From assembly GCA_016873575.1 (NCBI GenBank), contig VGWY01000103.1, positions 1 through 9,002 of the forward strand: a stretch of 9,002 nt of DNA, given 5' to 3'. This stretch comes from Nitrospira sp. (GTDB taxonomy: Bacteria > Nitrospirota > Thermodesulfovibrionia > Thermodesulfovibrionales > SM23-35). Shown here piece by piece: positions 5,880 through 9,002 of the stretch; positions within the stretch are counted from its first letter, which is position 1, and each line of letters opens with the position of its first letter. The notes under the pieces were generated by a model that made no database searches, was not told where the DNA came from, and saw nothing but the letters and a program-made list of their open reading frames with translations. The translations under genes were made by a program, and so were the position numbers.

Positions 5880-6032
5880 TCACATGACGTTTGGTATTAT
5901 ATTTTTAAATTTTGCAATTTGCAATTTGAAATCGTTGAGTAGCCATTTGTCTCTAAACTCTCTCAATGTCTTCACATGCGGGTCTATGTATGAGCCATAG
6001 TGGGCAGTGGTAATGAAGCAACCTCCTTTCTT
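5880..6032 (-). pseudogene. CFI-box C-terminal domain fragment (front half), broken
   Basis: The minus strand from 6032 to the TGA at 5880-5882 reads KKGGCFITTAHYGSYIDPHV, then KTLREFRDKWLLNDF and a tail of KLQIAKFKNIIPNVM. GGCFI-T-A-x-YGS-Y-x-DPHV-x-LR-x-FRD is the hallmark of the 'CFI-box' C-terminal region found on exported proteins of Nitrospirota and deltaproteobacteria. There it normally continues to ...IADYI...TRLALTPVVYGIKYP and a membrane helix. Here the back half is replaced by an AT-rich stretch including tandem gcaattt repeats (about 5915-5930). No start codon precedes it; it follows the RelE TAG directly and in the same frame. I regard it as debris of a larger gene. Nothing else is seen in 5834-5879. 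Confidence 0.65.
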
Positions 6033-6287
6033 CTATCTATAAACATCTTTGCGATGTCGCACACGGTAAATCGTGATAACCTTCTGCTTTTCATTAATAG
6101 TATAGACTACTCTATAATCTCCTATACGTAATCTATATTTATCTTCACCTTTTAGCTTTTTAGATTGAGGATACGGACGTGGCTGTACTTTTAAGGATAA
6201 AATGGCTTCGTCAATTTTTAGGAATTCAGGGTCTGGGATATCGTCAAGCTCTTTTCTCGCAGATTTTTTGAAGGTTAGTTTATACAC
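6033..6287 (-). CDS. relE: RelE/ParE-superfamily toxin (mRNA interferase)
   Basis: This 84-residue protein has RelE-type organisation: an N-terminal strand and helix (MYKLTFKKSARKELDDIP), then KLKGEDKYRLRIGDYRVVYT and KVITIYRVRHRKDVYR. The pattern L-x-G...YR-x-R-x-G-x-YR-x-x-Y-x-I...V-x-x-V-x-x-R-x-x-x-Y-R is diagnostic. Basic residues in these strands (R54, R59, R77, R79, K80 region) and the C-terminal Tyr normally act in ribosome-dependent mRNA cleavage. The start is GTG (6285-6287), lying inside the last codons of the antitoxin (8-nt overlap), so translation is coupled. It is full length and appears intact. Its TAG stop is followed without frame change by a CFI-box fragment. Confidence 0.9.
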   Translation of the reverse strand: MYKLTFKKSARKELDDIPDPEFLKIDEAILSLKVQPRPYPQSKKLKGEDKYRLRIGDYRVVYTINEKQKVITIYRVRHRKDVYR

Positions 6288-6504
6288 CCCGGCAAGCTTT
6301 TCTTCTACGGCTGTAAGCCTCGTAGTCCTCTACAGGTTCATCTTTTCTTTCCTCGATAACTTTTAGATCAGAAATTTCCTCAATCAACTCTTCTAACCTG
6401 TATAGTTCGTCAATGTCAATTATAGCCGCTACTTTACGCCCTTTTTTATCAGTTACATACTGTTTAACCTTTATAACATCTTTTTCTTCCAATCCTGTAA
6501 GCAT
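6280..6504 (-). CDS. RelB/Phd-like antitoxin of the RelE module
   Basis: This is a 74-residue acidic antitoxin. I choose the ATG at 6502-6504 rather than the in-frame ATG at 6529-6531: GGAGGT lies six bases before the former, and the promoter predicted at 6533-6562 would start transcription near 6526, already past the upstream ATG. The protein has an N-terminal part with KVKQYVTDKKGRKVAAIIDI, a Phd/RelB-like edge (G-x-x-x-A-V/I-I-x-x-x-E-Y/L). An acidic helix (DELYRLEELIEEISDLKVIE) and a toxin-wrapping tail (EERKDEPVEDYEAYSRRRKA) follow. The gene order antitoxin-toxin and the overlap with relE define the module. The exact DNA-binding fold is not certain. Confidence 0.83.
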   Translation of the reverse strand: MLTGLEEKDVIKVKQYVTDKKGRKVAAIIDIDELYRLEELIEEISDLKVIEERKDEPVEDYEAYSRRRKACRGV

Positions 6505-6532
6505 GATACCACCTCCTCTAACATCTTTCATA

Positions 6533-6562
6533 ATTATATCAGGTGGAAAGATAAAGCGTCAA
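6533..6562 (-). promoter_or_regulatory. Sigma-70 promoter of the relBE-type operon
   Basis: On the minus strand a -35 TTGACG (6557-6562) and a -10 TATAAT (6533-6538) are separated by 18 bp, close to full consensus. The expected transcript starts near 6526, giving a leader of about 20 nt before the antitoxin ATG at 6504. It lies between the operon and the CFI-tail fragment upstream, so the module carries its own promoter. Confidence 0.75.
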
Positions 6563-6586
6563 AAGGGAATCTTGTATTTGAATAGA

Positions 6587-6778
6587 TTATTGTTTCCTTC
6601 TCCTGAGATATGTGGCGACACCTATCAATAAAATAAGCCCTAAATTAAATGGATATTTTATCCCATAGACTACTGGTGTGAGGGCGAGGCGTGTGGCTAT
6701 CTTGAGTACCGCATGCTGTTTTATATAATCAGCAATTTGTGGCCCTTTTTCAAAATATGGGAAGTGTCCCTTTTGATA
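6587..6778 (-). pseudogene. CFI-box C-terminal domain fragment (back half with membrane helix), copy 1
   Basis: The minus-strand frame reads YQKGHFPYFEKGPQIADYIK, then QHAVLKIATRLALTPVVYGI, then KYPFNLGLILLIGVATYLRR and RKQ, stopping at TAA 6587-6589. This is the rear of a CFI-box-type tail: an IADYIKQH helix, a TRLALTPVVYGIKYP segment, a hydrophobic helix and terminal arginines, as in membrane-retention tails. The front half (CFI...FRDK) is missing. At 6778 it joins abruptly to a plus-strand ecfT fragment. No start codon is available, so it is gene debris, although its reading frame is still clean. Confidence 0.65.
6652..6778. repeat. 127-bp repeat, copy 1 (CFI-tail back half)
   Basis: This is nearly identical to 8547-8673 in the same orientation, with a handful of substitutions and one compensating pair of 1-bp indels. 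Both copies end at the same point (gtgtccctttt-gata). Beyond it the sequences are unrelated, giving a sharp shared boundary. Confidence 0.9.
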
Positions 6779-6783
6779 GTATA

Positions 6784-6891
6784 AAGGTTATTTCTACATT
6801 TCTGATGCCTTTACTTGTAAGAAGCATACACTCACCTGAGAAATTCTTTCAAGAAAAGACTATGGATAAAGAAATATCAAAAATCAAATAA
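6784..6891 (+). pseudogene. Duplicated 3' end of the ecfT-like gene
   Basis: The plus strand reads KVISTFLMPLLVRSIHSPEK, then FFQEKTMDKEISKIK, ending at TAA 6889-6891. It corresponds to residues 174-205 of the protein encoded at 5216-5833 (KVISTFLMPLLVKSIQSPES, then FFKEK). The first ~35 bases are identical and the rest diverge. No upstream portion of the gene is present; it joins the CFI-tail fragment at 6778-6784. The substitutions suggest a diverged paralogue or an old duplication rather than a recent copy. It is followed, as at the intact gene, by a convergent CFI-box fragment. Confidence 0.8.
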
Positions 6892-6907
6892 TCGGCAATT
6901 AGAATTA

Positions 6908-6968
6908 GATTCTTGTCCCTAAACTCCCTCAAGACCTGAACATGCGTGTCAAGATATGAACCGTTCTT
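6908..6968 (-). pseudogene. CFI-box C-terminal domain fragment (front half), second copy
   Basis: The minus strand reads KNGSYLDTHVQVLREFRDKN, then drifts (LILIADYL). It matches YGSYIDPHVKTLREFRDKW at 5880-6032, and nucleotide similarity is visible as well (ctaaactcyctcaa). The CFI motif itself is absent. The fragment begins 1-2 bases after the BrnA-type antitoxin stop codon. It is too short and broken to be functional. Confidence 0.6.
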
Positions 6969-6969
6969 T

Positions 6970-7242
6970 TTATGCAGTCTTAAGCTCTTTACGGAGATGT
7001 TCCCTTATCCAGCTTCTTATTAAAGTAGAAACATCAACTCCCTTTGCATTGGCAAGTTTTTTAAGATTATGAATCGTTTTGTCGTCAAGTCTCATCTGAA
7101 AATTTCTTTTAAGGCGTGGCTTCTCAAAGACTATTTCATTTGTTTCCTTGAGTTCGTCAAGATAATCTATGACACTATGAGAGTTCCAGAATTCTCTTTC
7201 TTCTTTTAGACTTTTAAATATAGGAATTTTTTTCATCTTCAT
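6970..7242 (-). CDS. BrnA-type CopG/ribbon-helix-helix antitoxin
   Basis: This is a 90-residue antitoxin. The N-terminal half has the EREFWNSHSVIDYLDEL motif typical of CopG antitoxins paired with BrnT. The C-terminal half is a ribbon-helix-helix DNA-binding domain: NFQMRLDDKTIHNLKKLANA, then KGVDVSTLIRSWIREHLRKE. It follows brnT with a 4-nt overlap (ATGA at 7239-7242), with AGGAGAGG just before its ATG (an alternative ATG lies two codons in). Toxin-first order is characteristic of brnTA and the antitoxin would repress the operon. The stop codon is followed immediately by a CFI-box fragment. It appears intact. Confidence 0.85.
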   Translation of the reverse strand: MKMKKIPIFKSLKEEREFWNSHSVIDYLDELKETNEIVFEKPRLKRNFQMRLDDKTIHNLKKLANAKGVDVSTLIRSWIREHLRKELKTA

Positions 7243-7511
7243 TTCCCTCTCCTTTGATAATATTTCTGTTCTTTGTTATCCATATCTCTTGCAGTTATTA
7301 CCTTAATCCTACCTTTCAATTTAAAGGATACTACTATAGTCAGATATCTCCCGGACATAGCTCTGGACAATACAATATACCTTCCATTCCGACCTTTTAG
7401 TATTATAGAATTGCCTTCAAAAATTGCTTCTTCAACTTCCTTTGGAGAAATGCCATGCTTCGCAATATGATAAATAGTTTCTTCATCCCAGAGTATCTGG
7501 CTTATTTTCAT
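7239..7511 (-). CDS. brnT: BrnT-family toxin (RelE-fold ribonuclease)
   Basis: This 90-residue protein matches BrnT in size and pattern: ILWDEETIYHIAKHGISPKE (family: F-x-W-D-x-x-K-x-x-x-x-x-x-K-H-G-V/I-x-x-x-E), then VEEAIFEG, RYIVLSRAMSGRYLTIVVSF, and RIKVITARDMDNKEQKYYQR at the end (family: I-R-x-I-S/T-A-R-x-A-x-x-x-E). BrnT is an mRNA interferase whose activity is blocked by BrnA. Catalytic-type residues near the C-terminus (R80, E86, Y89/Y90 region by eye) are present. The ATG at 7509-7511 has no Shine-Dalgarno sequence and sits at the predicted transcription start of a strong promoter, so the mRNA may be leaderless. It is the first gene of the operon. Confidence 0.87.
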   Translation of the reverse strand: MKISQILWDEETIYHIAKHGISPKEVEEAIFEGNSIILKGRNGRYIVLSRAMSGRYLTIVVSFKLKGRIKVITARDMDNKEQKYYQRRGK

Positions 7512-7517
7512 AGTTAC

Positions 7518-7546
7518 ATTGTAATTAAAAATAGAAAAGTTGTCAA
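7518..7546 (-). promoter_or_regulatory. Near-consensus sigma-70 promoter of brnTA
   Basis: The minus strand has -35 TTGACA (7541-7546), a 17-bp spacer and -10 TACAAT (7518-7523). The -10 ends six bases before the brnT ATG, so transcription should begin at or within a base or two of the A of the ATG. No ribosome-binding site exists between them. Confidence 0.8.
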
Positions 7547-7631
7547 TAAAGTGAATGCAAAATTGGGGAAATTAGAGGTATGTCTTCAAACTTTCTTATA
7601 AAGTCTTCTTCTTTTGTAAAAAACTGCTTTA

Positions 7632-7712
7632 TTATCTACTCAATATATGCTTTCTTTTAATAGCAATTATCCCTAAGCACAAAACAATCAAGGTTAGCCG
7701 CGGATATTTTAT
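7632..7712 (-). pseudogene. CFI-tail fragment (extreme 3' end, membrane helix)
   Basis: The minus strand reads IKYPRLTLIVLCLGIIAIKR, then KHILSR, ending TAA 7632-7634. This continues the tail logic of the 6587-6778 fragment (VVYGIKYP, hydrophobic helix, basic end). It begins exactly at the end of hicA, whose TAA lies inside this fragment in another frame. It is probably the last piece of a CFI-box gene whose body was replaced. The rest of the gap 7547-7631 holds only AT-rich sequence. Confidence 0.5.
7680..7712. repeat. Direct repeat, left copy, flanking hicBA
   Basis: This matches 8524-8556 at 30 of 33 positions in the same orientation (caaaacaatcaaggttagc...). The two copies are 844 bp apart and bracket the hicBA operon. 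The hicA stop codon lies inside this copy. Confidence 0.85.
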
Positions 7713-7966
7713 TCTGCCCAGAATTTTTCCGGGTCTATATTAAAACGCCTTAACACAGCATCGATAACTCTAACACTATGTTCTGTGCCTTCTCCATGAC
7801 ATTTTATAGGAATTTGTGGGCCTTTATATTTATTACCAATTCCTGATTTGAGAATTAAGATTCTTTCACTACCTTTTCCTCTTGCTGTAACTTCAATGAC
7901 ACCAAATTCTTTTAGCTTTTTAATCAATTCTCTATGTTTCAATGGATGAGGCTGGATTTTAGGCAA
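7709..7966 (-). CDS. hicA: HicA-like toxin (dsRBD-fold mRNA interferase)
   Basis: This 85-residue protein resembles HicA: KHRELIKKLKEFGVIEVTAR at the start, then GKGSERILIL, then IPIKCHGEGTEHSVRVIDAV followed by LRRFNIDPEKFW. The end matches the HicA pattern H-x-G-x-E/D-x-x-x-x-x-x-x-x-I-L/V-R-x-x-x-I-x-x-E-x-F. HicA toxins cut mRNA independently of the ribosome. The usual G-S-H motif reads G-S-E here, so the customary catalytic His is missing at that site while H57 in CHGEG remains; activity is therefore uncertain. The start is TTG (7964-7966), overlapping the hicB stop by 8 nt. Its TAA is supplied by flanking repeat sequence, so the last residues could have been altered by recombination. 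Confidence 0.83.
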   Translation of the reverse strand: MPKIQPHPLKHRELIKKLKEFGVIEVTARGKGSERILILKSGIGNKYKGPQIPIKCHGEGTEHSVRVIDAVLRRFNIDPEKFWAE

Positions 7967-8294
7967 AGCAGAATTCTACTTCTTTAATTGGTGGAATTGT
8001 TTTCTCTTTTATTTTAGGTGCAATAAAACTGATTTTTTTAATCTCGCATTTTGTGGTAGATCCTATTTTCCCCCACACTTCAGAAGGGGCAGGTTTAAAA
8101 ATATTTTCCAAATTATCATTTTCAATAGCATAAATATAATGAGCTTTTATAAGGCTAATAATATCATCTTCTACAGCCTTTTTACTTGTATTTGTTGCAA
8201 CAATATCCATCTGGAGGCAATGAGCTACCCATTCATTACCCTCTTTGTAAATTAAGACATTAACCTTAATAGATGGTAATTTCTTAATTAACAT
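7959..8294 (-). CDS. hicB: HicB-like antitoxin
   Basis: This 111-residue antitoxin begins with the HicB partial RNase-H-like fold: VNVLIYKEGNEWVAHCLQMD, then IVATNTSKKAVEDDIISLIK and AHYIYAIENDNLENIFKPAP. The pattern matches the HicB core (V-x-x-x-x-E-x-x-x-W-V-A-x-C-x-x-x-x-x-x-x-x-x-S-x-x-x-A). The C-terminal part (TTKCEIKKISFIAPKIKEKT, then IPPIKEVEFCFA) lacks a recognisable HTH or RHH domain, unlike classical HicB, so autoregulation may differ. GGAGGG lies 8 nt before the ATG and an extended -10 promoter is upstream. Antitoxin-first order with an overlapping toxin is common for this group. Confidence 0.82.
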   Translation of the reverse strand: MLIKKLPSIKVNVLIYKEGNEWVAHCLQMDIVATNTSKKAVEDDIISLIKAHYIYAIENDNLENIFKPAPSEVWGKIGSTTKCEIKKISFIAPKIKEKTIPPIKEVEFCFA

Positions 8295-8327
8295 ATCATC
8301 GCCCTCCTTTATAAACCTCTTGGCTTC

Positions 8328-8336
8328 ATTATAACA
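8328..8336 (-). promoter_or_regulatory. Extended -10 promoter of hicBA
   Basis: The minus strand has TGTTATAAT, an exact extended -10 (TGn-TATAAT), 33 bp upstream of the hicB ATG. A -35 is weak (tttagg at 17 bp). The expected leader is about 28 nt and includes the GGAGGG ribosome-binding site. The remaining sequence up to 8523 shows no gene. Confidence 0.6.
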
Positions 8337-8523
8337 TAATCTGTTAGTCTCCTAAATAGAAACCTCGAAAGAAATTTTTAAGACATGATACTTTGTAAAA
8401 GACTCATAAATGTATAGAAAATGGACTCAAGAGGCTTGTATGTGTCTATATTTATTGTTGTTTAAAACTCACGCTAAAAGGTATCCACTCCTTTCTCGCA
8501 ATAACAACAATAATAAACAAGGG

Positions 8524-8556
8524 CAAAACAATCAAGGTTAGCTACAGATATTTTAT
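8524..8556. repeat. Direct repeat, right copy, flanking hicBA
   Basis: This is the partner of 7680-7712 (30 of 33 identical). It overlaps the lower end of the 8547-8673 CFI-tail repeat, showing that both are parts of the same tail gene. Confidence 0.85.
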
Positions 8557-8673
8557 CCCATAGGGCAACTGGTGTGAGGACGAGGCGTGTGGCTATCTTG
8601 AGTACCGTAAGCTGTTTTATATAATCTGCAATTTGTGGCCCTTTTTCAAAATATGGGAAGTGTCCCTTTGATA
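8547..8673 (-). pseudogene. CFI-box C-terminal domain fragment (back half), copy 2, frameshifted; 127-bp repeat
   Basis: The minus strand reads GHFPYFEKGPQIADYIKQLT, then VLKIATRLVLTPV. A one-base insertion relative to 6587-6778 then throws the VVYGIKYP segment out of frame. Correcting it runs into TAG, so this copy cannot encode a working tail. It is the repeat partner of 6652-6778. Its upstream end stops at the same position as copy 1 and joins a palindrome at 8680. The frameshift marks it as decayed. Confidence 0.65.
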
Positions 8674-8679
8674 TTTCCT

Positions 8680-8715
8680 GATAAGGCGGTCGAGCGTAGC
8701 GATGACCGCCTTATC
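8680..8715. repeat. Perfect palindrome with 12-bp arms
   Basis: gataaggcggtc (8680-8691) pairs with gaccgccttatc (8704-8715) around a 12-base loop (gagcgtagcgat). It has no T-run on either side, so it is more like a dispersed extragenic palindrome than an intrinsic terminator. It marks the upstream edge of CFI-tail copy 2. Confidence 0.75.
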
Positions 8716-8838
8716 GTTCCTGGTGCAAAAGAAGCCTGAAAGGTTTGGACATTAGTCTTTTCCGCCATGTTATCTGTCGGTGCGGGCATATCTTTCAAAT
8801 AAATTTTGCAGATTTGCTCCTTTTCCTATCTTTTTCCC

Positions 8839-8868
8839 TGCCTGCAACGTTCTTTACCGTTGCAGGCA
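8839..8868. repeat. Perfect palindrome with 11-bp arms
   Basis: tgcctgcaacg (8839-8849) and cgttgcaggca (8858-8868) enclose an 8-base loop. It lies 24 bp downstream (minus strand) of the stop of the Pro-rich frame at the right edge. It could therefore form a terminator-like hairpin for that gene, but no U-tract follows; an extragenic palindrome is equally likely. Confidence 0.6.
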
Positions 8869-8892
8869 TTGCACTTTACCTTTCCCACAAAA

Positions 8893-9002
8893 CTACCACC
8901 TATTATAAGATGGAGGTGGTGAATAAGACGGCGGAGGAGTATAAGATGGAGGTGGTGAATAAGACGGTGGAGGAGTAAATCTATCGATTACTGAGTCCAT
9001 AA
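8893..9002 (-). CDS. C-terminal end of a Pro-rich (PPPSY repeat) protein, partial
   Basis: The minus strand enters from the right edge and reads MDSVIDRFT, then four PPPSY units each followed by S, T, S or N (PPPSYSPPPSYT twice over), ending in RW and TAG 8893-8895. A regular hexapeptide repeat in one frame only, on the same strand as the CFI fragments, argues for real coding rather than chance. The start is outside the window, or is the ATG at 8998-9000. Such flexible Pro/Ser/Tyr linkers often precede a C-terminal anchor on surface proteins, so this may be the linker of a CFI-box protein whose tail was lost. That link is inference; the function is unknown. Confidence 0.5.
   Translation of the reverse strand, partial: MDSVIDRFTPPPSYSPPPSYTPPPSYSPPPSYNRW
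8904..8975. repeat. Tandem repeat, two 36-bp units
   Basis: 8904-8939 and 8940-8975 are adjacent 36-bp direct repeats differing at one base. Each encodes two PPPSYx hexapeptides on the minus strand, so the unit itself is an 18-bp doubling. It is a coding repeat, not CRISPR, since no spacers are present. Confidence 0.9.

Noticed and set aside
6505..6531. Upstream ATG (6529-6531) as the start of the RelB-like antitoxin
   Set aside because: The predicted transcript begins near 6526, after this ATG, and a consensus GGAGGT sits six bases before the ATG at 6502-6504.
8680..8715. Strong hairpin as an intrinsic terminator
   Set aside because: Neither strand has a T-run after the stem and the 12-base loop is large; an extragenic palindrome fits better.
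8904..8975. 36-bp repeats as a CRISPR array
   Set aside because: The two units are directly adjacent with no spacer and encode a periodic Pro-rich peptide.
8745..8978. Plus-strand frame of 77 codons
   Set aside because: It lacks a ribosome-binding site, spans a palindrome, and its repeats are better explained by the minus-strand PPPSY frame.

Overview
This looks like bacterial chromosome from an AT-rich anaerobe or facultative anaerobe. Nitrospirota or a deltaproteobacterial relative is my best guess. The guess rests on an apparent selenocysteine codon, CFI-box-type C-terminal sequences, a CxxCH-containing DsbC and dispersed palindromic repeats; there is no rRNA or marker gene to prove it.

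Left edge (1-1800, mostly minus strand): the 5' end of an IS630-like transposase runs off the window. It abuts, and probably interrupts, a free-standing HTH/LAGLIDADG homing endonuclease gene. Then comes a Phd/YefM antitoxin - PIN toxin pair, lying between two short decayed copies of the start of one unidentified gene (shared core 'GIFSSHYLLERL').

Centre (1900-5833): this is ordinary chromosome. A creatininase-family amidohydrolase (+) converges on a dsbC-like gene (-). The dsbC-like gene is split by an in-frame TGA exactly where the first catalytic Cys of the DsbC CxxC motif belongs, and a SECIS-like hairpin follows the TGA. I read it as one 261-residue selenoprotein (U149-P-Y-C152) that also carries an N-terminal CxxCH motif. 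Two palindromic repeats fill the gap before a plus-strand operon: a NifU-like Fe-S scaffold domain, an AMIN + Amidase_3 cell-wall amidase, and a CbiQ/EcfT-type membrane protein.

Right part (5834-9002): three compact toxin-antitoxin operons (RelBE-type, BrnTA-type, HicBA-type), all on the minus strand. They are embedded in shredded copies of the C-terminal 'CFI-box' tail of an exported or surface protein gene, plus a second copy of the ecfT 3' end. The stop codon of each of the three operons falls within about 10 bp of, or inside, a CFI-tail fragment, and the fragments are repeated at nucleotide level. With the PIN module on the left, four toxin-antitoxin operons in this window each sit among repeated gene fragments. 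The arrangement suggests repeated recombination between paralogous gene tails, with the TA operons either carried along or stabilising the locus. At the right edge a Pro-rich (PPPSY repeat) reading frame enters from outside the window; it may be the front part of another such surface protein.

The two most interesting items are the overlooked selenoprotein DsbC and the TA-module / CFI-tail patchwork.
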